A stretch of 40,932 nucleotides of DNA from an uncultured Solobacterium sp. (GTDB lineage: Bacteria > Bacillota_I > Bacilli_A > Erysipelotrichales > Erysipelotrichaceae), in assembly GCA_900552125.1 (NCBI GenBank), contig URYK01000023.1, positions 1 to 40,932 of the forward strand, in the 5' to 3' direction. The first letter of the stretch is position 1. Each line of letters starts with the position of its first letter. A program made the translations under genes and the position numbers. Shown here piece after piece: positions 33,023 through 40,883 of the stretch. The notes under the pieces are model-generated. The model ran no database searches. It was not told the DNA's origin and saw only the letters and a program-made list of their open reading frames with translations.

Positions 33023-33042
33023 AATTTGCTGTTCTTTTATTT
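33011..33042 (+). terminator. Terminator of the symporter-glycerate kinase pair
   Basis: A 9-bp stem with two G-U pairs (33011-33019 with 33029-33037), the TAA stop in its loop, then a T-rich tract. Confidence 0.6.
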
Positions 33043-33049
33043 TTCCCTA

Positions 33050-33078
33050 TTTACAAACATCAAAATATGATATACAAT
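33050..33078 (+). promoter_or_regulatory. Promoter of the metal-efflux operon
   Basis: TTTACA (33050-33055), a 17-base spacer and TACAAT (33073-33078). The operator palindrome starts at the next base. Confidence 0.7.
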
Positions 33079-33102
33079 ACATATGAACAAATGTTCATAT
33101 GT
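33079..33102. promoter_or_regulatory. ArsR/SmtB-type operator
   Basis: Perfect 11-2-11 palindrome ACATATGAACA-AA-TGTTCATATGT, the classical form for ArsR/SmtB metal sensors (TGAACA-N2-TGTTCA core). It covers the expected transcription start, so a bound repressor would block initiation. Confidence 0.85.
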
Positions 33103-33116
33103 TGGAGTGTGATTAT

Positions 33117-33476
33117 ATGGAAGAAAAATTAGCATGTGAAGTTATAGAAGTACATGAGGATATTATAGCTAGAGTAAAACAGAAAGAATTGACTCAAGAG
33201 CAGTATCAGGATTTAGGAACTTTATTCAAAATGTTTTCTGATCCAACTAGATTAAAAATATTAAATGCCTTGTTTCAAGAGGAATTATGCGTATGTGATC
33301 TTTCAGAACTGCTAAATATGACACAATCGGCAGTTTCACATCAATTAAGTGTTTTGCGTCAGAATCGTTTGATCAAATATCGACGGAGTGGAAAAAATGT
33401 GTATTATTCCTTAGATGATGATCATATCAAAATGATATTTGATGCAGGCTTATCTCATATCTTAGAAGATCGATAA
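33117..33476 (+). CDS. ArsR/SmtB family metal-sensing repressor (CadC-like)
   Basis: A 119-residue winged-helix repressor from the ATG at 33117 (GGAG 9 bases upstream; the upstream ATG at 33099 lies in the operator). The recognition region is LLNMTQSAVSHQLSVLRQ. Two metal sites are visible. A CadC-type alpha-3N site would use Cys7 and the CVC of ELCVCD. An SmtB/CzrA-type alpha-5 site has D-x-H-x10-H-x2-E in the last helix. It should leave its operator on binding Cd2+, Pb2+ or Zn2+, derepressing the ATPase gene 28 bases downstream. Metal choice is inferred. Confidence 0.9.
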   Translation: MEEKLACEVIEVHEDIIARVKQKELTQEQYQDLGTLFKMFSDPTRLKILNALFQEELCVCDLSELLNMTQSAVSHQLSVLRQNRLIKYRRSGKNVYYSLDDDHIKMIFDAGLSHILEDR

Positions 33477-33504
33477 TATTTAAGAAAAAAGGTAGGTGTA
33501 ATAT

Positions 33505-35919
33505 ATGGAACAGTATTATAAAATCGATGGTCTAGATTGTGCTAACTGCGCAATGAAATTGGAAAAAAACATTCGAAAACTAGAAGGAATTCATACTTGT
33601 GAAATTGATTTTATACAGAAATCTATGATGGTAGATATGGAAGATGAGAATATTTTTGAAAAGGTAAAAAAAGTTGTTCATGAAATGGAACCAGATGTTA
33701 TTTTAGAAAAGAAACATTCTCACCATCATCATGAACATCACGAACATCATCATGATCATGAGAGTTGCTGTGGACATGAACATCATCATGGAGAATGTGG
33801 ATGTGGTCATCATCATGAAGAACATACGGATCGTATCCTTGATGGAGCATTAAAGCTGTATGTGAAAAATTTAGATTGTGCAAATTGTGCTAATAAAGTA
33901 GAACGTCATGTACAGGCTATGGAGAATGTGGCAGATGCTAGTATGAATTTTTCAAATGGTATTTTATTTGTGAAACTGAAGAATCAGAATAAGAGAGAAG
34001 AAACAATTCAGGCAATACAAAAGGAAGTACCAAAGATTGAGGATGGTGTTGTTGTTGAACTTGAAAATAAGGAAGAGAAGGAATCTTTATTTTCAATTCG
34101 TAAAAATGCACGCTTATATTTAGGAATCATATTATTTGTCATTGCGTTATTAACAGAATCTTATAGTTGGTCTTTTTGGGTATTTCTTGCGGCATATATT
34201 GTGGCAGGAGGTCATGTAGTTTATGTAGCGTTAAAAAATATAATAAAAGGAGAGGTTTTTGATGAAAACTTCTTAATGAGTGTAGCAACGATTGGTGCAT
34301 TCGCGATTGCATCTTATGAAGAAGCAGTTGCAGTAATGATATTTTATGAAATAGGAGAAATGTTTCAATCATATGCAGTACAGCGTTCACGTAAATCCAT
34401 TGCCTCATTAATGAATATTCGTGCTGATTATGCTAATTTATTGAAAGATGGAAAAGAAATTAAGGTATCACCGGAAGATGTAAAGGTACATGATTATATT
34501 ATTGTAAAACCAGGAGAAAGAGTTCCATTAGATGGTAAGGTTGTGGAAGGAAATAGCTCTTTGGATACCTCAGCTTTAACAGGTGAAACATTGCCTAGAG
34601 ATGTAGAGAAAAATGATGAAGTTTTAGCTGGTGTTGTTAATATTAGCGGATTATTGACAATTGAAGTTGAGAAAGAATATGGCGAATCAACGGTATCTCG
34701 TATTTTAGAATTAGTTGAGCATGCTAGCAGCAAGAAAGCTAAAATGGAGAAATTTATTACTAGGTTTGCAAGAGTATATACACCAACGGTTGTATTATTA
34801 GCGGTAGCGTTAGCTGTTCTTCCTATGCTGTTTGTAGAAGATGCAGTTTTTTCTGATTGGCTATATCGTGCATTAACTTTCTTAGTCGTATCCTGTCCAT
34901 GTGCATTGGTCATCAGCGTTCCACTTGGTATGTTTGCAGGTATTGGTGCTGCGAGTAAAGCAGGAATCTTAATCAAAGGCGGTAACTATCTGGAAATCTT
35001 AAAAGATGTAGATACTGTTGTATTTGATAAAACCGGAACTTTAACAAAAGGGATTTTTACAGTAACAGATGTTGAAAGTAAAATGTTAGAGCCTAATGAA
35101 TTAGTGGAATTAGCAGCCTATGCGGAAGCATATTCATCACACCCTATTGCAGTATCCATTCGTAAAGCATATGGAAAAGAAATTGACACAACTAAGCTTC
35201 ATGATTATAAAGAAGTTGCTGGTAACGGTATTCAGGTTGAAGTGTTTGATAAACAGCTTTTAGTTGGAAATAATAAATTGATGAAAGAGCATGATATCAG
35301 TTTTGAAGAAACAGATGTTTTAGGAACGATTGTTCATGTAGCTGCAGATGGTGTATATCAAGGATATTTGGTTATAGATGATGAAATTAAAGAAACAAGT
35401 AAAGAAGCAATACAGTCTTTAAAACAGGCTGGGGTAACCAAGTGCGTAATGTTGAGTGGGGATCATCAAAGAGTTGGTGATTATGTTGGTAAAAAATTAG
35501 GTTTAGATGAAGTTTATATGGAACTTCTGCCTGCTGATAAAGTAGAAAAAGTAGAGACACTGTTAGCTAATGAAACAGGAAAATTAGCATTTGTTGGTGA
35601 TGGAATCAACGATGCACCGGTTCTTGCAAGAGCGGATATCGGAGTTGCGATGGGTGGTATAGGAAGTGATGCTGCGATTGAAGCTGCGGATGTAGTTTTA
35701 ATGAAAGATGATCCAATGGCACTTACAACTGCGATTCGTATTGCGAAGAAAACAATGGGTATTTTATGGCAGAACATTATATTTTCATTAGGTATTAAGG
35801 TCTTGATTTTAATTCTAACAGCATTTGGTTTTGCGAATATGTGGCTAGGTGTATTTGCGGATGTTGGTGTTACATTAATCGCAATATTAAATTCTATGCG
35901 AGCATTGAATATTCGATAA
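33505..35919 (+). CDS. cadA: Heavy-metal translocating P-type ATPase (Zn2+/Cd2+/Pb2+ exporter)
   Basis: An 804-residue P1B-type ATPase exporting soft divalent metals. The N terminus has two metal-binding domains with DCANC (Cys12/Cys15 and Cys125/Cys128), joined by a His/Cys-rich linker (about 70-108) with some 19 histidines and four cysteines. The core has TGE (359-361), CPC (464-466), DKTGT (508-512), GDGIND and, in the last two helices, Lys765 and Asp786. These are 21 residues apart, like Lys693 and Asp714 of ZntA. CPC with the terminal Lys-Asp pair points to Zn/Cd/Pb rather than copper. It lies behind the CadC-like repressor. Confidence 0.93.
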   Translation: MEQYYKIDGLDCANCAMKLEKNIRKLEGIHTCEIDFIQKSMMVDMEDENIFEKVKKVVHEMEPDVILEKKHSHHHHEHHEHHHDHESCCGHEHHHGECGCGHHHEEHTDRILDGALKLYVKNLDCANCANKVERHVQAMENVADASMNFSNGILFVKLKNQNKREETIQAIQKEVPKIEDGVVVELENKEEKESLFSIRKNARLYLGIILFVIALLTESYSWSFWVFLAAYIVAGGHVVYVALKNIIKGEVFDENFLMSVATIGAFAIASYEEAVAVMIFYEIGEMFQSYAVQRSRKSIASLMNIRADYANLLKDGKEIKVSPEDVKVHDYIIVKPGERVPLDGKVVEGNSSLDTSALTGETLPRDVEKNDEVLAGVVNISGLLTIEVEKEYGESTVSRILELVEHASSKKAKMEKFITRFARVYTPTVVLLAVALAVLPMLFVEDAVFSDWLYRALTFLVVSCPCALVISVPLGMFAGIGAASKAGILIKGGNYLEILKDVDTVVFDKTGTLTKGIFTVTDVESKMLEPNELVELAAYAEAYSSHPIAVSIRKAYGKEIDTTKLHDYKEVAGNGIQVEVFDKQLLVGNNKLMKEHDISFEETDVLGTIVHVAADGVYQGYLVIDDEIKETSKEAIQSLKQAGVTKCVMLSGDHQRVGDYVGKKLGLDEVYMELLPADKVEKVETLLANETGKLAFVGDGINDAPVLARADIGVAMGGIGSDAAIEAADVVLMKDDPMALTTAIRIAKKTMGILWQNIIFSLGIKVLILILTAFGFANMWLGVFADVGVTLIAILNSMRALNIR

Positions 35920-35932
35920 AACTGGGTATAAT
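35905..35932 (+). promoter_or_regulatory. Possible promoter of the thioredoxin-like lipoprotein gene
   Basis: TTGAAT (35905-35910), a 16-base spacer and TATAAT (35927-35932), partly inside the end of cadA. No terminator separates the two genes, so read-through is also likely. Confidence 0.45.
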
Positions 35933-35962
35933 ATAAAAGAAGTATTAAAAGAGGTGACCTTA

Positions 35963-36400
35963 ATGAAAAAAATATTTTTATCTTTTCTATGCTGTTTGTT
36001 TCTGGTTAGCGGATGCAGTTCACAAGAACAGGAGCCTGGAAAGATATTAGAAATCGGAATAGAGGATGCATTTTCAAAGATGGACAATAAAGATACCTTT
36101 CTGCTTCTGGTATCTAGAGATAAGTGTTATTATTGTCAGCTTATGGAGAAAATGCTGGATGAAACCATTGAAGATCACCCAACTGTGATTTATAACGTTA
36201 AGATGGACGATTCAACTACAGATAAATTGTATGCAGATCATGATTTACTGAAGACCAGATTAGAAAAGCCTGGAACAACCCCACATGTGTATTACATTAA
36301 AGATGGTGAAGTAGAGGCAGATATGACAGGTTTTGATGAAAGTGAACCTGAGTTATTCTGGGATTGGGTAGAAGAAAACGGTATTGAAAATTTACAGTAA
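35963..36400 (+). CDS. Thioredoxin-like lipoprotein
   Basis: A 145-residue protein with a lipoprotein signal peptide (MKKIFLSFLCCLFLVSGCSS, lipobox VSGC), so it is anchored on the outer face of the membrane. The mature part has a thioredoxin fold with a redox CxxC motif in SRDKCYYCQLMEKML and a cis-proline candidate in TTPHVYYI. It resembles small thiol-disulfide proteins rather than housekeeping thioredoxin. GAGGTG lies 6 bases before the ATG at 35963. Position after cadA suggests protection of thiols at the surface under metal stress; this is inferred. Confidence 0.75.
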   Translation: MKKIFLSFLCCLFLVSGCSSQEQEPGKILEIGIEDAFSKMDNKDTFLLLVSRDKCYYCQLMEKMLDETIEDHPTVIYNVKMDDSTTDKLYADHDLLKTRLEKPGTTPHVYYIKDGEVEADMTGFDESEPELFWDWVEENGIENLQ

Positions 36401-36406
36401 AATAAT

Positions 36407-36439
36407 AGGAGAATGCTATTGTAGGTTCTCCTTTCTTTT
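36407..36439 (+). terminator. Terminator of the metal-efflux locus
   Basis: Stem AGGAGAA / TTCTCCT (36407-36413 with 36426-36432), then a T-rich tract. Confidence 0.7.
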
Positions 36440-36507
36440 AGGTTCATTTTTATTTCTTATGAAATGATAAGGAATGAAAAATACATATGAAAATAGTTCG
36501 AAAACCA

Positions 36508-36536
36508 TTGATAAATATTTTCATAAACGGTATAAT
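36508..36536 (+). promoter_or_regulatory. Promoter of the alpha-hydroxy-acid dehydrogenase gene
   Basis: TTGATA (36508-36513), a 17-base spacer and a perfect TATAAT (36531-36536), about 50 bases before the ATG. Confidence 0.7.
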
Positions 36537-36584
36537 AGTAAAGAAGTAAGCAGTTTTTTTGTAAATAGAAAGTGATGTGTTGAA

Positions 36585-37610
36585 ATGAAAACATGGCAAG
36601 AAGTTTACGCAAATGCAAAATCGCTTTGTAAAAAATGTAGATGTTGTCCTGTCTGTAATGGGATGGCTTGCCGAGGTGAAACGCCAGGACCAGGGGGGAA
36701 AGGCAGTGGCAGTTCTTTTGTGAGAAATGCAGAAATGTTGAAGAAAATCTTTATAAACATGGATACAATCAGTGATAATTCAGAGATTAGCACAGCCTCT
36801 GATTTTTTTGGACATAAGGTTTCTTTACCAGTGTATGCAGCTCCTATTAGTGGAATCCTTCAAAACTATGGTGCTGATTTAGATGATTTGAGTTATACTA
36901 AGGCTTTGGTTGAAGGATCTCTAAAAGCAGGAACATTAGCATTTACAGGAGATGGAATGCATGATGATATGTTTAAAGGACCGATGTCTATCGTAGAAAG
37001 TCATAAGGGTCTTGGCATACCGACGATCAAGCCATGGGCAAAAGAACACATGGATTGGAGAATAGATTTAGCTAAAGCTGGAAATGCCTTGGCAATTGCA
37101 AGTGATATTGACGCAAGCGGCTTAACGAACTTAAGAACTAGTGTAACTCCAGTTGGATTTAAAAATGTTTCTGACTTAAAAGAAATTAAAGAAAAATGTG
37201 GAGATACACCATTTATATTAAAAGGAATCTTAAGTGTAAAAGGTGCATTAAAAGCATTAGAAGCCGGTGCTGATGGTATTATTGTAAGTAATCATGGAGG
37301 TCGTGTCTTAGATGATTGCTTATCTGGTATTGAAGTTTTAGAAGATATTGTAAAAGCTGTTGATGGGCGTATGAAAATCTTTGTAGATGGTGCTATTCGC
37401 TCAGGAAATGATGTATTTAAAGCTTTAGCTTTAGGTGCAGATGGCGTATTGATTGGCCGTCCTGTTTCTCAAGCTGTCATTGGAGATGGCGTTGATGGAT
37501 TGGTTACTTATTTTGAAAAAATCCAATTAGAATTAAAGGAAGCCATGGCAATGACAGGCTGTAAATCAATACAAGATATTACAAGAGAATGTGTAACAGT
37601 AAAATTTTAA
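36585..37610 (+). CDS. FMN-dependent alpha-hydroxy-acid dehydrogenase with Cys-rich N terminus
   Basis: A 341-residue TIM-barrel flavoprotein of the lactate/glycolate oxidase family. The FMN and active-site block is clear: ILKGIL (Lys213), SNHGGRVLDD with catalytic His237 and Arg240, VDGAIRSGNDVFKALALGADGVLIGRP. The usual Gln in SNHGGRQLD is Val. Unlike classical members it starts with a cysteine cluster (Cys15, 18, 20, 21, 24, 29) and a glycine-rich GETPGPGGKGSGSSF. In an anaerobe it more likely passes electrons to a carrier than to oxygen, and the cluster could hold iron-sulfur or zinc; both are inferences. A pyrophosphatase-like gene follows after 13 bases. Confidence 0.85.
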   Translation: MKTWQEVYANAKSLCKKCRCCPVCNGMACRGETPGPGGKGSGSSFVRNAEMLKKIFINMDTISDNSEISTASDFFGHKVSLPVYAAPISGILQNYGADLDDLSYTKALVEGSLKAGTLAFTGDGMHDDMFKGPMSIVESHKGLGIPTIKPWAKEHMDWRIDLAKAGNALAIASDIDASGLTNLRTSVTPVGFKNVSDLKEIKEKCGDTPFILKGILSVKGALKALEAGADGIIVSNHGGRVLDDCLSGIEVLEDIVKAVDGRMKIFVDGAIRSGNDVFKALALGADGVLIGRPVSQAVIGDGVDGLVTYFEKIQLELKEAMAMTGCKSIQDITRECVTVKF

Positions 37611-37623
37611 AGGAGGAAAAAAG

Positions 37624-38013
37624 ATGAACGCTTTCGAAAATAATGCCTTTTTCTGGCAAAAACTAGATACATTGTTTTTATCAAGTAAATTGGTAATTGA
37701 TCGTCCAAAGAACACTTGTCATTATAAATACAGTAATTTGATTTATCCAGTTGATTATGGATATCTGAATGATACAAATAGCTCAGATCAAGCTCCTATT
37801 GATGTATTCAAAGGCAGTGAACAGAGCAATCTTGTACAATCTGTAGTGATTAGTGTTGATATTTTGAAAAAAGATTGTGAAGTTAAATTATTAGTGGGAT
37901 GTTCTGAAGAGGAAGAACATGATATTCTAGAATTCTTAAATCAGACAGAATTCCAGAAATCCGTTCTGATTCGTCGTGGGAATGAAGTTCCTGAATGGGC
38001 ACAAAATGATTAA
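37624..38013 (+). CDS. Inorganic pyrophosphatase-like protein with altered active site
   Basis: A 129-residue protein resembling family I inorganic pyrophosphatase: IDRPKNTCHYKY, YPVDYGYL, SSDQAPIDVF and DILKKDCEVKLLVGC. By alignment from memory with the E. coli enzyme, metal-binding Asp65, Asp70, Asp97 and Asp102 correspond to Asp55, Asp60, Asp79 and Asp84. The catalytic Asp67 is replaced by Ala57 and Glu20 by Asp. It is also shorter than usual (about 175). It may be inactive, slow or act on another phosphate compound. It is in an operon with the alpha-hydroxy-acid dehydrogenase, using an AGGAGG site. Confidence 0.7.
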   Translation: MNAFENNAFFWQKLDTLFLSSKLVIDRPKNTCHYKYSNLIYPVDYGYLNDTNSSDQAPIDVFKGSEQSNLVQSVVISVDILKKDCEVKLLVGCSEEEEHDILEFLNQTEFQKSVLIRRGNEVPEWAQND

Positions 38014-38035
38014 GCTGATGATTTCAGCTTTTTTT
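38012..38035 (+). terminator. Terminator
   Basis: Stem AAGCTGA / TCAGCTT (38012-38018 with 38024-38030), a 5-base loop and T7 including the stem end. Confidence 0.8.
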
Positions 38036-38057
38036 AATTAATTTTTTAGCATGATTG

Positions 38058-38095
38058 ACCTTCCTTTTCCATAAAGTAGAAAAAGGAGGTTTTTT
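38058..38095 (+). promoter_or_regulatory. Terminator-like hairpin that hides the DUF4358 ribosome site
   Basis: An 11-bp stem with one G-U pair (38058-38068 with 38080-38090) and an 11-base loop, followed by T5-6. The 3' arm contains AAGGAGG, the ribosome site of the gene starting at 38097. A 7-codon ORF (MIDLPFP, 38051-38074) overlaps the 5' arm but has no ribosome site. The hairpin could work as an attenuator, a translational switch or both. Confidence 0.6.
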
Positions 38096-38096
38096 G

Positions 38097-38579
38097 ATGA
38101 GAAAATGGATACTTATTTTATCAGTGTTTTTGTTTGTCGGATGTCAAGGGAAAATAGGAAGTTTTATTGATGGAGATGCGAATCTTGCCCTAGTTTTTGA
38201 TAAGATTCAAAAAGAAATCATAGATGAAGGAAATTCATTGGTATTGTGGAATGATGTACCATTAAGTGCAAATGAAATAGAAAAACTTTATCAGCTGGAT
38301 ATGACAAAGGTAGAAGAGTATTTAGTGAAAACAGCAGTTGTGGAAGCTCAATGCAGTGAGATTGCGTTTTTTAAAGTTGAGAAAGAAAAAGAAAGTTATG
38401 TAAAAGATGCGATTTCTTATCGTAAAGATACATTGAAGAATAGATGGGGAACGACAGTAGAAGAAGCATCTTATTTACTGGATAATGCATTAGAAGGCAG
38501 AATTGGTGCATATTATTACTTTGTTGTTGGTTCAGATAGCGAAAAGGTGGTAAACTATATTCAGAAGATGGATGAATAA
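38097..38579 (+). CDS. DUF4358-like lipoprotein
   Basis: A 160-residue secreted lipoprotein with signal peptide MRKWILILSVFLFVGC and lipobox FVGC. The mature part matches the DUF4358 pattern: a short helical region, NEIEKLYQLDMTKVEEYLVK, then AQCSEIAFFKVE followed by a long helix with YRKDTLKNRWGT, and a YYYFVVGSDSEKVVNYI end. Function is unknown. The ATG at 38097 is chosen for its AAGGAGG (38083-38089); the longer frame to 38055 runs through the hairpin. Confidence 0.7.
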   Translation: MRKWILILSVFLFVGCQGKIGSFIDGDANLALVFDKIQKEIIDEGNSLVLWNDVPLSANEIEKLYQLDMTKVEEYLVKTAVVEAQCSEIAFFKVEKEKESYVKDAISYRKDTLKNRWGTTVEEASYLLDNALEGRIGAYYYFVVGSDSEKVVNYIQKMDE

Positions 38580-38631
38580 TATGTCCGTTTATGGTATAGT
38601 TATACAGCAAATGAAACAGGCAGGTGGAAAT

Positions 38632-39447
38632 ATGCGGTGGATCAAAGACGTTATAAGAGAATTTACATCGTTTGATGGAAGTTTATTTAAATATTCTTTA
38701 TCATTTTCAATGTTGCTGGCAATTGCCCCAAGTTTATTGCTGATCGCAATGCTGTTTCGTTTTGCTTATTTACCAATGGATATTATTATGAATTTCATAA
38801 TTAATTTCATGCCAGATATGAGTATGGAGACATTAAATCAGATTTTTCAGTTTTTTGTTAATCAGAACTATGATATATCATCATTTATTGTTACTATGTG
38901 TGTATCGTTTTATCTTGCGAGCAGAAGCATTTTTTCATTTCTATTAATTAGCGCATCTCATGAAAAAGTGCATGTACCTAAATGGGCTATTCGAATCAAG
39001 GCAGTCATGATGTTTGTTTTATTAACGCTATTGCTTGTGATTTCTATTTATATAGCGACAAAGATGAATGAAGCTTTACCAATTGCGGCCGCATTGATTA
39101 TGTTGTTTTTGTTTACAATTCTTTATCGGTTTTTAAGTTTTCGTAAACGTGACTGGACATTTGGAATATTAGGCGCAATGTTTTCTACTGTTTGTATCTT
39201 AGTACTAGCAGCGGTATTTGTATCCATTGTCAGTCATTTCACATCATATAAAGATGTTTATGGTCCATTAGCATCGTTGGTAACTTTGTTGTTGGCAATT
39301 TATATAATTTCTTGTATCATTTACTTAGGTTTTTGTCTAAATCTTGTAAGTGAAGAAGAATATGGCAGAGAAGAAGAGCTACCTTTGAAAAATCAGAGGT
39401 TTTATGATTTATGTAGTAAAATATCCAATAAATTTGGAAAGCGGTAA
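38632..39447 (+). CDS. YihY/BrkB family membrane protein
   Basis: An integral membrane protein of about 271 residues in the YihY (formerly BrkB/RNase BN) family. It has six helices beginning with SLSFSMLLAIAPSLLLIAMLF and a conserved central FLLISASHEK region; the last helices are followed by a charged cytoplasmic tail. Function is unsettled, and older names are not reliable. The start at 38632 is chosen because AGGTGG precedes it; an ATG at 38581 is possible. A TGGTATAGT extended -10-like element (38590-38598) lies between. RlmD follows after 20 bases. Confidence 0.8.
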   Translation: MRWIKDVIREFTSFDGSLFKYSLSFSMLLAIAPSLLLIAMLFRFAYLPMDIIMNFIINFMPDMSMETLNQIFQFFVNQNYDISSFIVTMCVSFYLASRSIFSFLLISASHEKVHVPKWAIRIKAVMMFVLLTLLLVISIYIATKMNEALPIAAALIMLFLFTILYRFLSFRKRDWTFGILGAMFSTVCILVLAAVFVSIVSHFTSYKDVYGPLASLVTLLLAIYIISCIIYLGFCLNLVSEEEYGREEELPLKNQRFYDLCSKISNKFGKR

Positions 39448-39467
39448 GGCAAGGAAAGAGGAAGTAT

Positions 39468-40778
39468 ATGAGAGTAACAATTAAAAAAACAGGGATTAAT
39501 GGGGAAGGAATAGGTTATATTGACCGTACACCCGTATTTATCCCACAGGCATTAGTAGGAGAAGAAGTAGAAATACGTATTGTAGAGCGTAAAAATCGTT
39601 ATGCGATTGGTGAAGTATTGCGTGTAGTTAAAAGCAGTAAGAATCGAATTCGACCTAAGTGTTATATTCAAAATTCATGTGGTGGCTGTCCATTGATGAT
39701 TGCCAGATATCCAGCACAGTTAGAGTATAAACATGATCTGTTGAAACAGTCTTTAATTAAATATGCACAGATAGATCCTAGAAAGATAAAGAAAATCATT
39801 CCAAGTGATGATGTTTTTGGATATCGTAATCAGTTTAAACTTCCATGTGCAATGGAAAATGGTGAATTGACAAGTGGTCTATTCATGCCAAATTCTAATT
39901 ATTTCATTGATGTGAAAAAATGCTGGGTACATGAAGATGGACTTGAACGCATTAGAATGGATATTATGAAAGTACTGAATGCACATGGACTTCAATCTTA
40001 TCAGTCTCATGAGAAAAAAGGAATTCGTAATCTAATCGTAAGAGGATTTAATGGAATATATCAGTGTACTTTAGTAACTGGAAATGATGAGATTGATGAA
40101 TCTATAATTAATGATTTAATGAAAATTAAAGGTTTATATAGTTTATGGCAAAGTATACATACAATCAAGAAAACACCAGAAGTATTTGGACATAAAATGA
40201 TTCATCTTGCGGGAGAAACGCATTTACCATTGGAATTAGATGGAATGAAATTAGAGATTTCACCTCGATCATTTTTCCAGTTAAACACAAAACAGGCTGT
40301 TAAATTGTACCGTACAATTGCCTCTATGGTTGGTGACAACAAAAATCTGATTGTGGAAGCATATAGCGGTATTGGTGCTATTTCGTTATATTTAAAAGAT
40401 AAGGCAAAAGAAATCATCGGAATTGAAAGTATTAAAGATGCAGTTGTGAATGCGAATAAGAATGCTAAATTAAATAATTGTGAACATATATCTTTTATCT
40501 GTGATGATGCGGCCAATAAACTAACTTATTTATCAAAGAAAAGAAATATTGATGTATTAGTAGTCGATCCACCAAGAAGTGGATTAGATGATGCTATGTT
40601 GTCTTGTATCTTGAAGAGCAAGATAAAAGAGATTATTTATGTATCATGTAATCCAGCAACTTTAGGAAAAAATTTAGCTGTCTTAAGCTCACGTTATGAA
40701 GTAGAGAAGATACAGCCAGTTGATATGTTCCCACATACTCCGCATGTAGAGAGTGTTGTTTCTTTGAAGAGAAAATAG
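39468..40778 (+). CDS. rlmD: 23S rRNA (uracil-5-)-methyltransferase, RlmD/RumA family
   Basis: A 436-residue SAM-dependent m5U methyltransferase modifying 23S rRNA. It has an N-terminal TRAM RNA-binding domain (about 1-55) and a 4Fe-4S site with Cys65, Cys71 and Cys74 (C-x5-C-x2-C), probably completed by the cysteine in VKKCWVH. The catalytic domain has VEAYSGIGAISLYL (SAM), VVDPPRSGLDD and the catalytic cysteine in YVSCNPATLGKNL; HTPHVESVVSL is the general-base glutamate motif. Firmicute enzymes of this family may modify two sites (RlmCD); the sequence alone does not decide. Confidence 0.88.
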   Translation: MRVTIKKTGINGEGIGYIDRTPVFIPQALVGEEVEIRIVERKNRYAIGEVLRVVKSSKNRIRPKCYIQNSCGGCPLMIARYPAQLEYKHDLLKQSLIKYAQIDPRKIKKIIPSDDVFGYRNQFKLPCAMENGELTSGLFMPNSNYFIDVKKCWVHEDGLERIRMDIMKVLNAHGLQSYQSHEKKGIRNLIVRGFNGIYQCTLVTGNDEIDESIINDLMKIKGLYSLWQSIHTIKKTPEVFGHKMIHLAGETHLPLELDGMKLEISPRSFFQLNTKQAVKLYRTIASMVGDNKNLIVEAYSGIGAISLYLKDKAKEIIGIESIKDAVVNANKNAKLNNCEHISFICDDAANKLTYLSKKRNIDVLVVDPPRSGLDDAMLSCILKSKIKEIIYVSCNPATLGKNLAVLSSRYEVEKIQPVDMFPHTPHVESVVSLKRK

Positions 40779-40787
40779 AAAATAAAT

Positions 40788-40817
40788 AGGTCTGATGATG
40801 TTGAAATCAGGCTTTTT
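40788..40817 (+). terminator. Terminator of rlmD
   Basis: A stem of about 9 bp with two G-U pairs (40788-40796 with 40806-40814) and a T tract. Confidence 0.75.
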
Positions 40818-40883
40818 CTATGTTTTTATATGAGTGAAAGTGTTAGACTAATAGTAAATATGATGAGATAATTATTAGTGAAA

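Noticed and set aside
33720..33830. Possible tandem repeat DNA in the CAT-rich stretch
   Set aside because: The repetition follows from His codons of the metal-binding linker, with no regular repeat unit at DNA level.
33698..33883. His/Asp-rich antisense ORF opposite the CadA linker
   Set aside because: It is the complement of the CAT/CAC-rich histidine linker; composition is explained by the sense strand.
34494..34976. 160-residue antisense ORF inside cadA
   Set aside because: Lies wholly opposite a strongly coding gene, has low-complexity composition and no ribosome site; a shadow frame.
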